Of a stretch of DNA of 64,000 bases, positions 41,922 through 49,509 are shown piece after piece. Location of the stretch: positions 6,076,001 to 6,140,000 of the forward strand of contig NZ_LT607409.1 of NCBI RefSeq assembly GCF_900091505.1, given 5' to 3'. The notes under the pieces were generated by a model. It was not told where the DNA came from. It ran no database searches and saw nothing but the letters and a program-made list of their open reading frames with translations. The stretch is from Micromonospora chokoriensis. Lineage in GTDB: Bacteria > Actinomycetota > Actinomycetes > Mycobacteriales > Micromonosporaceae. Position numbers and translations under genes: made by a program. Within the stretch, counting starts at the first letter, position 1. Each line of letters begins with the position of its first letter.

Positions 41922-43031
41922 TCAGCGGCGTGCGGTGTGCCTCCACCGCAGCGCACCGGCCAGCCCGAGCAGAGCCAGCAGTGTCCCGGCGCCGGCGACC
42001 AGCAGCCAGGTACGGCCGCCCGGCCCGATGCCGTCCTCGGCGATGGGGCGAACGTGGGTGGGCGCCACCGGGCCGGTGGAGCCCGTCGGGCCCGTGGTCG
42101 GTGCCGTCTCGGCAGTGGCCGGGTAGCGCAGGATCGTCGGACGGGTACCCGGCGGTTGGTCGGCGGACTCGGAGACGGTGAGCAGCGACCCGCCGTCGCG
42201 ACTGTAGGTGATCGACTCGCCCTGGGGTTCGTCCGGCAACGGCGTGCTCCTGGGGGTGCCGGAGGTCAACGCCCTGACCACATCCCCGTCGGGGACGTCG
42301 TACTCGAAGGCGTCGGCGTAGGTGCGCAGCACCACCCGACGCCCGTCCGGCGCGGTCGCCGCGCCGGTGACCACACCCCGCCCGAGGAACGAGAACGGGT
42401 TGCTGGTCGTCGTCGTCGGGAGGGTCACCTGGCCGGCCAGGGCCAGCGGCGTCGTCGCCCCCGGTCGCAGCGCGGCGGTCGGGCGGTACAGGAAGACGGT
42501 GCCGCTGCCACCCTTGGTGATGACCATCGGTTGGCCGTCGGCGTCGAGCAGCAACGCCTCGGCGTCGTGCGGGCGGTCCGGGTAGGTCATCCGGTGCAGC
42601 ACCGGCCGCTCCGCCCCCGGTGCGAGCCGCCACACCCCGACAGTCGTACGCGAACGGTCGTTGTCGCCGATGTCGGCGACCCAGACGGTGCCGTCCCGGC
42701 CGACGGCCAGGTCCTCGGTGTCCCTGGGCCGGGACGGGTAGGAGACCGCCCGGACCACAGCGCACCGCTGGTCGAGGAAGAAGATCCGACGGCGGGCCTC
42801 GTCGTCGGCGCCGTCGTTGACGACCACGTACCCGTCGTCCGTGGCGACCATCCCGGACAGCTCGCGGAGCCGGTCGTCGCGGATCTGGCACACCGGCGTG
42901 CCGACCGCCGCCGCGACCGCCACCCCCGGGGTCAGCGCCACCGTCGGTACGACCACGCCGGTGAGCAAGGCCCCCAGCGCCGCCCCCACCCGGGCGCGCC
43001 GTCCCCCGCTCAACCGCCCGCGTACCCGCAT
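41922..43031 (-). CDS. exported beta-propeller-like protein with C-terminal membrane anchor
   Basis: A 369-residue protein. A signal peptide spans about residues 1-40 (basic RVRGRLSGGRRAR, hydrophobic core, GVAVA). The body has repeated strands typical of a propeller: RELSGMVATDDGYVVVND, DTEDLAVGRDGTVWVADIGDN, HDAEALLLDADGQPMVIT, QGESITYSRDGGSLLTVSE. A Gly/Pro/Thr linker (TGPTGSTGPVAP) precedes a membrane helix (TWLLVAGAGTLLALLGLAGAL) and a basic tail, with no LPXTG motif, so it is probably membrane-anchored outside the cell. The ATG at 43031 has AGGAGG 6 nt upstream; the ATG 6 nt earlier lies too near that site. Confidence 0.7.
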   Translation of the reverse strand: MRVRGRLSGGRRARVGAALGALLTGVVVPTVALTPGVAVAAAVGTPVCQIRDDRLRELSGMVATDDGYVVVNDGADDEARRRIFFLDQRCAVVRAVSYPSRPRDTEDLAVGRDGTVWVADIGDNDRSRTTVGVWRLAPGAERPVLHRMTYPDRPHDAEALLLDADGQPMVITKGGSGTVFLYRPTAALRPGATTPLALAGQVTLPTTTTSNPFSFLGRGVVTGAATAPDGRRVVLRTYADAFEYDVPDGDVVRALTSGTPRSTPLPDEPQGESITYSRDGGSLLTVSESADQPPGTRPTILRYPATAETAPTTGPTGSTGPVAPTHVRPIAEDGIGPGGRTWLLVAGAGTLLALLGLAGALRWRHTARR

Positions 43032-43176
43032 CGCCATCCTCCTCGTCGCGGCCGTGCTCCGGCCACCCGCCCATCTTGTCCGATGCCGACCACCGACGGC
43101 GGCAGTCGCGGGCACGCGTCCACACCCCTGGTCGATGTACCGTCGCTCCGCCTCGTTCTCGATCGGAGGGATGATC

Positions 43177-44115
43177 ATGCCCGGGACCGACACCTCCGCG
43201 GCCCGCCCGTTCGGGCGGCGGCTTCTCCACCGCCTGGGCCGTCCGAGCACCGGCGCGGCTGTCGTCTGGGTGCCGCTCGCCGCTGTCGTGTGCGGCCTCT
43301 TCACCGGCGCGTCGGCCAGTCGGGCCGCCTGGGAGACGTCCCGGCCGCAACCCGACCGGGCCGAGGCCGGCGCCGTCCTGACCATGGCCTTTCCCGGCCA
43401 CGACCTCGGCGAGATCGACACCCCGCCCGCGCTCTTCGTCGTCTACGGGCACGCGTTGCGTCCGGGCACCGTGAAGACGCTGGTGCTCGGTGACGGCGGT
43501 GAGTACCAGGAGAGCGCCACCAGCGCCGCCGCAGTCGGCGCGCCGCCGGTGCCCGCCGAACAGATCGTCGCGGTGGCCCGGGACCGCCTCACCGATGCCG
43601 GCTGGACGGTGTACGACCCACCGGTGGCCGAGGGCATCAGCTGCGCGGACAAGGTGTGCGCCACCCCGCTCGCGATCACCGACACCACGCTGGTCGCTCG
43701 ACGCGGTGACACCATCCTGAACGCCTCGATCTCCTCGCAGACCACCGCCGACGCCTCCTACCTGGCGGTCGAGCTGCACCGCGCGCCACCGCCGCTGGTG
43801 GTCCCCGCCGGGGTGCTCGGCACGCTGCTGGGCGCGGTGGCCGGGTGGTGGGTCTTCGGCTGGGCCAGCCGCCGCTCCGCACCGCGCGGCGGCGCCGTGG
43901 GCGTCCTGTTGGGTGTGGCCGTGGCGCTGTGGTGGCTGCCGGTGCTGCTGGCCGTCCCGTCGCTGCTGCGCCACCACCGCGGCGAGCCACACCCGGCCTG
44001 GCACCCGTTCTGGGAGTGGCTCGGTCAACCGGCCGCGTCGTTGCTCTTCCTGGTCGGCGCGGTGTGCGCGCTGCTGGGGCTGGGACTGGCCGCCGTGCCC
44101 CGCCGGGAGAGGTAG
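43177..44115 (+). CDS. hypothetical membrane protein with external domain
   Basis: A 312-residue protein. One helix near residues 30-50 (VVWVPLAAVVCGLFTGASA) is followed by an external domain of about 140 residues with a Cys pair (ISCADKVCAT) and then three further helices from about residue 210 to 305. The internal loops are basic (SRRSAPRG). No known family. GGAGGG lies 6 nt before the ATG at 43177, preferred over the ATG at 43171 next to that site. It is divergent from the propeller gene and 74 nt ahead of the small acidic gene. Confidence 0.6.
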   Translation: MPGTDTSAARPFGRRLLHRLGRPSTGAAVVWVPLAAVVCGLFTGASASRAAWETSRPQPDRAEAGAVLTMAFPGHDLGEIDTPPALFVVYGHALRPGTVKTLVLGDGGEYQESATSAAAVGAPPVPAEQIVAVARDRLTDAGWTVYDPPVAEGISCADKVCATPLAITDTTLVARRGDTILNASISSQTTADASYLAVELHRAPPPLVVPAGVLGTLLGAVAGWWVFGWASRRSAPRGGAVGVLLGVAVALWWLPVLLAVPSLLRHHRGEPHPAWHPFWEWLGQPAASLLFLVGAVCALLGLGLAAVPRRER

Positions 44116-44189
44116 CAAGCGTGCGACGGGCGACGGCGGGTAGGCAGCGGCCCGGCGGCATGTCGAGACACGCCGGGCAGGAGGCTCCG

Positions 44190-44462
44190 ATGAGCACGTA
44201 CCGGGATGATCAGGGCGCCACGTTCCCTCCTCCGGAGGCGGATGCCCAGGAGCAACGGCAGAGCGCCGTGGACTACGGGCCGCCGGATCGGATGTCGGGT
44301 GACGTCGACCCCGAGGCGTCCGAGGCGGACCTGGCCGAGCAGGGCGCTCTGCCGGCGGGTGCGCTCGAAGACGTGACGTCGCTGCCGGCCGACGCCGACC
44401 CGGCCGACGCCCTCGAACAGCGCCAGGAGATCCCGACCCGCGACGAGGGCCGACGAACCTGA
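44190..44462 (+). CDS. small acidic hypothetical protein
   Basis: A 90-residue acidic, Ala/Asp/Glu-rich protein (MSTYRDDQGATFPPPE at the start; PEASEADLAEQGAL in the middle), without membrane helix and probably disordered. CAGGAGG lies 6 nt before the ATG at 44190, a strong ribosome site. The end is EIPTRDEGRRT. Function unknown. It is one of several short charged proteins in the window with good ribosome sites. Confidence 0.6.
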   Translation: MSTYRDDQGATFPPPEADAQEQRQSAVDYGPPDRMSGDVDPEASEADLAEQGALPAGALEDVTSLPADADPADALEQRQEIPTRDEGRRT

Positions 44463-44532
44463 CGCGCCCGTTGCCACCGACCACGGGCTGACCCGACACG
44501 CTGCGAACGGCGTTATGACTGTGGGTCTTATT

Positions 44533-44549
44533 CATGACTCACAGTCATG
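44533..44549. repeat. CATGACT-CAC-AGTCATG palindrome between convergent genes
   Basis: Seven-base arms with a 3-nt centre; the right arm also pairs with ATGACTGTG at 44515-44523. It lies between the small acidic gene and the Nramp gene, both ending here. A shared terminator structure or a protein site is possible; the arms are less GC-rich than expected for a terminator here. Confidence 0.45.
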
Positions 44550-44609
44550 ACGCTCGCGGACGTCCGTGACCCTCGCGGCCCACTCGACCAATCTCCCCGG
44601 GCAGCACAC

Positions 44610-45878
44610 CTAGCCCGCGACGACCTGCCAGAGCAGGAAGGCGTTCAGTGCGACCACCAGGACCGCCACCAGGGACGCGGCGGCCGTGGTGAGCGGGTGG
44701 TTGACCAGGTTGCCCATCAGGTCCCGGCGGCGGGTGAAGGCGACCACCGGGATCAGCGCGAACGGGATGCCGAAGCTGAGGATGACCTGGGACAGCACGA
44801 GTGCGCGGGTGGGGTCGAGGCCGATGGCGAGCACGGCCAGCGCGGGCACGAGGGTGATCAGCCGGCGCAGCAGCAGCGGAATCCGCCGCCGCAGGAAGCC
44901 CTGCATGATCACCTCGCCGGCGTAGGTGCCCACACTCGTGGAGGCCAGCCCGGAGACCAGCAGGGCGATGGCGAACCCGAACGCCGCGGCGGTGCCGATG
45001 GTCTGTCCGAGCCCGGCGTGCACACCCTCCAGGCTGTCCGCGCCACTCGGTCCGCCGCCCCGGAAGCTGGCGGCGGCGATCAGCAGCATGGCGAGGTTGA
45101 CCGCGCCGGCCGCGCTCAGGGCGAGCAGCACGTCCGTGCGTTGACCACGGAACAGGATCCGCCGCTCGGTGTCGTCGGTGGCGGGGATGCGGTCGCGGGT
45201 CAGCGCGGAGTGCACGTAGATGACGTGCGGCATGACCGTGGCACCGAGGATGCCGGCGGCCAGCAGCACGCTGTCGGTGCCCTGGAGTCGAGGCACCAGG
45301 CCGGCCACGGCGGATCCCGGGTCGGAGCCGGCGGCGAGCAGGTTCGCCGCGAACGCCAGGACGATGACGCCGAGCCCGACGGCGATGGCGATCTCGAAGG
45401 CGCGGAAGCCCCGCGAGCGCAGCGCCAGCACGGCGAACGCGGTGGTGCCGATGATGATCCCGCCGGGCAGCAGGGGGATGCCGAAGAGCAGGTACAGGGC
45501 GACCGCGCCACCGATCACCTCGGCGAGGTCGGTGGCCATGGCGACCAGCTCGGCCTGCACCCACATGGCCTTGTTGAGGGGCTTGGGCAGACGTTCCCGG
45601 CACAGTTCGGGCAGGCTGCGACCGGTGGCCAGGCCCAGCTTCGCGGTGAGGGTCTGCACCAGCATCGCCATCAGGTTGGCCACCACCACGACCCAGACCA
45701 GCAGGTAGCCGTACCGGGCGCCGGCGGCGGAGTTGGTGGCGAAGTTGCCGGGGTCGACGTACGCGACCGCGGCGACGAACGCCGGGCCGAGCAGGATCAG
45801 TCGCCCGCGTACGCGCCCGCGCGCGCGGGCCACCTGTAGTGGAGTGGCCCTCGGCGTCGTCAGTTCGTCGGTGACCAT
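44610..45878 (-). CDS. Nramp-family divalent metal transporter (MntH-like)
   Basis: A 422-residue transporter with 11 helices. The metal-site motifs are complete: DPGNFATN in helix 1 and VMPHVIYVHS (MPH) in helix 6. It should import Mn2+ or Fe2+ with protons. The ATG at 45878 has GGGGAGG 6-7 nt upstream; 90 codons of open frame upstream have no start of that quality. It is divergent from the GntR gene across about 230 nt. No yybP-ykoY riboswitch was recognised in the leader. Confidence 0.92.
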   Translation of the reverse strand: MVTDELTTPRATPLQVARARGRVRGRLILLGPAFVAAVAYVDPGNFATNSAAGARYGYLLVWVVVVANLMAMLVQTLTAKLGLATGRSLPELCRERLPKPLNKAMWVQAELVAMATDLAEVIGGAVALYLLFGIPLLPGGIIIGTTAFAVLALRSRGFRAFEIAIAVGLGVIVLAFAANLLAAGSDPGSAVAGLVPRLQGTDSVLLAAGILGATVMPHVIYVHSALTRDRIPATDDTERRILFRGQRTDVLLALSAAGAVNLAMLLIAAASFRGGGPSGADSLEGVHAGLGQTIGTAAAFGFAIALLVSGLASTSVGTYAGEVIMQGFLRRRIPLLLRRLITLVPALAVLAIGLDPTRALVLSQVILSFGIPFALIPVVAFTRRRDLMGNLVNHPLTTAAASLVAVLVVALNAFLLWQVVAG

Positions 45879-46032
45879 CGCACACCTCCCCTTCCGCCTG
45901 GATCGCTGCCTGGTCCTTCCCGAGTCGCTGACCCGGGCGGGCCAACCTCTGGCCCGCCGGTGCCACGTGGTCGACACGCCCGCTGGTCGACGGTGACGCG
46001 CCGGGCCGGGCCGGGCTCGTGCCGCGTCGGCC

Positions 46033-46087
46033 TTGACAGAAGTCAACGCGCCGATGAAGCTGTCTATTAGTCCTACTGTCGTAGGAC
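46033..46087 (+). promoter_or_regulatory. promoter/operator region of the GntR gene
   Basis: A perfect inverted repeat GTCCTAC (46070-46076) TGTC GTAGGAC (46081-46087) lies 20 nt before the GTG at 46108. TTGACA occurs at 46033-46038, though no -10 box at usual spacing follows. YtrA-type GntR regulators commonly bind such palindromes in their own promoters. Confidence 0.5.
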
Positions 46088-46107
46088 AACAGGAAGGATC
46101 ATCACGA

Positions 46108-46515
46108 GTGATCGAGTTCGTACTGGACAGCCGGTCGAAGGTGAACACCTACATGCAGCTCGTGCAGCAGGTGAAACAGGCGCTGCGAGTCGGCCTGCTG
46201 ACGCCGGGCGACCAGTTGCCGAAGGTTCGGGACGTCGCGCAATCCCTGGCGATCAACCCGAACACGGTGCTGAAGGCGTACCGGGAGCTGGAGATCGAGG
46301 GCCTGGTCGGCGGCCGACCCGGGGTGGGCACGTTCGTCCAGCGCACCCTGGCCAGCGCGTCCCTGCCCAACCAGGCCGAGCTCCGCGACGACCTGGTCGC
46401 CTGGCTGCACCGGGCCCAGGCCGCCGGCCTCACCGCCGAGGACGTCATCGCCCTGGTGGAGACCACGCTGCGCGCCACCCTCGCCGAGGACACCCCGCAG
46501 AAGGAACCCGCATGA
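46108..46515 (+). CDS. YtrA-subfamily GntR transcriptional regulator
   Basis: A 135-residue regulator: a GntR winged helix (YMQLVQQVKQALRVGLLTPGDQLPKVRDVA, INPNTVLKAYRELEIEGLV) with only a short helical C-terminus, the hallmark of the YtrA subfamily. In that group the regulator represses its own operon, which encodes an ABC transporter, as here: its stop overlaps the ATPase start (ATGA). The GTG at 46108 follows AGGAAGG at 10 nt spacing; a palindrome lies upstream as the likely operator. Inducers in the group are cell-envelope antibiotics, so this may be an envelope-stress unit. Confidence 0.88.
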   Translation: MIEFVLDSRSKVNTYMQLVQQVKQALRVGLLTPGDQLPKVRDVAQSLAINPNTVLKAYRELEIEGLVGGRPGVGTFVQRTLASASLPNQAELRDDLVAWLHRAQAAGLTAEDVIALVETTLRATLAEDTPQKEPA

Positions 46516-47426
46516 GCGCAACGAGAGGACAGAGAATGGACCATGTCTTGGAGGCAGAACGGCTGGGCAAGCGGTACGGCAGCACCTGGGCGTTGCGGGA
46601 CTGTTCGCTGGACCTGCCGGCCGGCCGGATCGCCGCGTTGGTCGGGCCCAACGGCGCGGGCAAGAGCACGCTGTTGCACCTGGCCGTCGGGCTGCTCAAG
46701 CCCGACGCGGGCACGGTGCGGGTGTTCGGCCGGTCGACGTACGGCGACACGGACGGCCTCGCCGACATCGGCTTCGTCGCCCAGGACACCCCGCTCTACC
46801 GCGACTTCACGGCGTCCGAGCTGGTCGTCGCCGGGGGCAAGCTGAACAAGCGGTGGGACGCCACGTTGGCTCGCCAGCGGCTGGCGCAGCTCGGCATTCC
46901 GCCGGACAAGCCGGTCGGCAAGCTCTCCGGCGGGCAACGGGCCCAGGTGGCGCTCGCCCTCGCACTCGCCAAGCAGCCCCGGCTGCTGCTGCTCGACGAG
47001 CCGGTGGCGAGCCTCGACCCGCTGGCCCGGCGGGAGTTCCTCCAGTCGCTGATGGGCAGCGTCGCGGAATCCGGCACCACCGTCCTGCTCTCCTCGCACC
47101 TGCTGGCCGACCTGGAGCGCGTCTGCGACTACCTGATCGTGCTGAACGCCGCCAAGGTGCAGCTCACCGGCGCGGTCGACGACCTGGTCGCCGAGCACCG
47201 ACAGTTGGTCGGCCCACGACACGACGGCGGCGTGATCGGGGGCGTCGCCGCCGTCGTCCGGGCCAGCCACACCGACCGGCAGTCGACACTGCTGGTCCGC
47301 ACCGACGGGCCGGTCACCGATCCGGCCTGGACCATCCGTGAGGTCAGCCTGGAGGACGTCGTCCTGGCCTACCTCGCCGAGGGCACCGCGCAGACCAGGC
47401 ACAGCGAGTGGGGGGTGGCAGCATGA
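46512..47426 (+). CDS. ABC exporter ATPase
   Basis: A 304-residue ATPase of the multidrug/ABC-2 exporter type: Walker A GPNGAGKST, signature LSGGQRAQVALA, Walker B LLLLDEPVASLD and the His of LSSHLLADLERV. The 90-residue C-terminal extension is typical of exporters of this type. The ATG at 46512 overlaps the GntR stop and has AAGGA upstream; a second ATG at 46536 with GAGAGGA upstream (MDHVLEAERLGKRYG) is also plausible and closer to family starts. It works with the permease that follows, also by a 4-base overlap. Confidence 0.92.
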   Translation: MSATRGQRMDHVLEAERLGKRYGSTWALRDCSLDLPAGRIAALVGPNGAGKSTLLHLAVGLLKPDAGTVRVFGRSTYGDTDGLADIGFVAQDTPLYRDFTASELVVAGGKLNKRWDATLARQRLAQLGIPPDKPVGKLSGGQRAQVALALALAKQPRLLLLDEPVASLDPLARREFLQSLMGSVAESGTTVLLSSHLLADLERVCDYLIVLNAAKVQLTGAVDDLVAEHRQLVGPRHDGGVIGGVAAVVRASHTDRQSTLLVRTDGPVTDPAWTIREVSLEDVVLAYLAEGTAQTRHSEWGVAA

Positions 47427-48412
47427 TCTGGTTGACCTGGCGGCAACACCGCAAGCAGGCACTCTTCACACTGCTGGCGTTCGCCGTGCTGGCGGCCGTG
47501 CTGGTGCCGATCGGCCTGTCGATGCGGAACAGCTTCGCCGACCTCGGGCTGACGGACTGCGCCGCCCAGCTCGCCCGTGCCGACGTCGCCGCGACGACCC
47601 GCGAGACCTGCGAGGGGAGCTTCCAACGCTTCAGCAACCAGTACGGCAGCCTCAACCTGCTGGCCGTCCTGCTGATCACCCTGCCGGTGCTGGTCGGCCT
47701 GTTCTGGGGCGCCCCACTGGTCGCCCGGGAGGTGGAGCAGGGCACGCACCGGTTCGTCTGGACCCAGGGCGTCGGCCGCACCCGCTGGGCGCTGACGAAG
47801 TTCGGGCTGGTCGGCGCCGCCGTGCTGCTCCTCGCGATCGGCTACGGCCTGGGCATGTCGTGGTGGGTCGAGCCGCTGACCCAGGCCGCCCAGGAGGGCC
47901 GCCTCGGCATGATCGTCTTCGACCTGCAGGGCATCGTCCCGATCGGCTACACGCTCTTCGCCGTGGCGTTGGGCGTCTTCGCCGGCACCGTCTGGAAGCG
48001 GATGCTGCCCGCCATGGGCATCACCCTCGCCGGGTTCATCGGAGCCCGGGCGGCGGTGGAGGTCCTGGCCCGGCCGCACTACCTGGCCGCCCGCACCAAG
48101 ACCTTCCCGATCGAGGGGGACGGAGCACGGGAGAGCAGCCGGGGAGACTGGATCCTCGCCCAGGGTATCCGGAACCCGGACGGGACGATGATCGCGGAGG
48201 ACACCCGGATCCAGTGCCCGACGGGCGGGAGAGGGCCGGACGGTCGGGTCTGCGGCGCCGAGCTGGGCCTCGAACCGGGAGCGTACAACTGGCAGCTCTA
48301 CCAGCCGGCCGACCGGTTCTGGCTGTTCCAGGGCATCGAGACGGGCATCTTCGTCGCCGTCGCCCTGCTGCTGCTCTACCTGGCCGTGCGCCGGGTCCGC
48401 CGGATCGCCTAG
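47423..48412 (+). CDS. ABC-2 type exporter permease
   Basis: A 329-residue membrane protein. The MIWLTWRQHRKQALF start is typical of actinobacterial ABC-2 permeases beside YtrA-like regulators. Helices lie near residues 18-38, 85-105, 125-150, 165-190 and 303-322; between the fourth and last is an external domain of about 110 residues with two Cys (QCPTGG, VCGAE). The ATG at 47423 overlaps the ATPase stop (ATGA) and follows GGGGGG. The three genes GntR-ATPase-permease form one unit, closed by a hairpin. Confidence 0.88.
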   Translation: MIWLTWRQHRKQALFTLLAFAVLAAVLVPIGLSMRNSFADLGLTDCAAQLARADVAATTRETCEGSFQRFSNQYGSLNLLAVLLITLPVLVGLFWGAPLVAREVEQGTHRFVWTQGVGRTRWALTKFGLVGAAVLLLAIGYGLGMSWWVEPLTQAAQEGRLGMIVFDLQGIVPIGYTLFAVALGVFAGTVWKRMLPAMGITLAGFIGARAAVEVLARPHYLAARTKTFPIEGDGARESSRGDWILAQGIRNPDGTMIAEDTRIQCPTGGRGPDGRVCGAELGLEPGAYNWQLYQPADRFWLFQGIETGIFVAVALLLLYLAVRRVRRIA

Positions 48413-48434
48413 CCGGATCACTGAGGTGGACGAC

Positions 48435-48470
48435 GGTGCTCGTCGGGGAGCCGGGGCCCCGGCGAGCACC
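48435..48470. terminator. bidirectional hairpin terminator
   Basis: A 14-bp stem (48435-48448 with 48457-48470; one wobble pair) and an 8-nt loop, between the convergent permease gene and the AlkZ-like pseudogene. Confidence 0.75.
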
Positions 48471-48472
48471 CG

Positions 48473-49349
48473 TCAGCGCAGACCCTCCGGGGTCAGCGAG
48501 AGCCAGGACGCCAGGTCGCGCAGCTCGTCGTGCACGGCGCGGCTCACCTGCGCGGTGAAGGGCACGTCCTCGTGGACGGCGTGCACGGTGAACGTGCCGC
48601 GCCGACGGTCGGCCGTGGCGTCGACCTTCCCCACCAGCCGGTCGCCGTGCAGGATCGGCAACGCGAAGTAGCCCCATCGGCGGTTCGCCTTCGGCTTGTA
48701 CATCTCCAGCACGTACGCGTACTCGAAGAGCTCTTCGAGGCGGACCCGGTCGTGCACCAACCTGTCGAACGGCGACAACACCCGCCGTACGCCCGGTGAA
48801 CGGCTGCCCGAGCGCGGCTGGGTCCACCCGCCAGGCCCCCGGGACTCCCTCGCCGCGGGCGACCAGGAACTCCAGCATCTGGGTGACGTTGCGGTTGTTG
48901 GTCCAACCCGACGACGGCCAGGGCACCGCGCAGGTGTCCGGGATGTCCCGGGACAACAGTGGCCCGGAGCGACCGAGCAGGTCGAGCACGTCGCGCCGGA
49001 ACGAGTCGTTCGCGCGCAGCCACTCGCGCTGCCGTTCGTGAGCGGGCCAGGCGGCCATCGCCGCGAGGTGGAGCCCCAGGTCGTCCATCGGTCGCAGCAT
49101 GGCCTGGTGCTCGAAGAGCGCCCGGTCCCGTTCGAGGGCTTGACGCAGGTGCGCGGGCTGGTACGACGAGCCCAGCCGGCTCCAGCAGACCAGGTCGGCG
49201 CTCGGCGCGACGGCCGCCGTCGGGTCGATCTGCAGCAGCGTCAGGTGCCGCACCACAGTGAGCAGGTCGGTCGGGCGCGGGGCGGCCAACAACTGGGCCC
49301 GCACGGCGATCCGTCGTGCCTGCGCGCGATCGAGCTGGTGCACACCCAC
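48473..49349 (-). pseudogene. decayed AlkZ/YcaQ-like winged-helix DNA glycosylase gene
   Basis: The 5' part encodes an AlkZ-like protein (RRIAVRAQLLAAPRPTDLL, TLLQIDPTAAVAPSADL, GWTNNRNVTQMLEFL). Two lesions follow. First, the family's middle segment of roughly 80 residues, which normally follows ARGE, is absent and the frame jumps to GVPGAWRVDPAAL. Second, within the conserved GRTA-LLSPFDRL region one extra base (near 48786-48790) moves the rest (LSPFDRLVHDR, LEMYKPKANRRWGYF) into another frame. Intact relatives repair crosslinked or alkylated bases. The start GTG at 49349 is 7 nt after TAGGCT. The missing segment is judged from recalled family sequence; the frameshift is read directly. Confidence 0.75.
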
Positions 49350-49362
49350 GCCGGCGAGCCTA
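49350..49362 (-). promoter_or_regulatory. leaderless -10 box of the AlkZ-like pseudogene
   Basis: On the minus strand TAGGCT (49362-49357) lies 7 nt before the GTG at 49349. Confidence 0.4.
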
Positions 49363-49509
49363 ACGCCGCGCACCGACACGCTGCTGACCAGCGCAGTCGG
49401 ATTCCAGCCCGTCGCCAACGCGACTGAACGCGCCGGTCCGATCACGATCGGTGCTCCGATGTGGACCGCAGGTCCGCGTCCGGTGGGCCGCAGCGATGGG
49501 AGCGTACGC

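Noticed and set aside
41922..42100. sortase-anchored surface protein
   Set aside because: The C-terminus has a helix and basic tail but no LPXTG motif before it.
40947..43493. 848-codon plus-strand open frame
   Set aside because: Antisense to the nitronate monooxygenase and propeller genes, which have clear family motifs.
45879..46030. Mn2+ riboswitch (yybP-ykoY type) before the Nramp gene
   Set aside because: No conserved loops of that class could be recognised in the leader.
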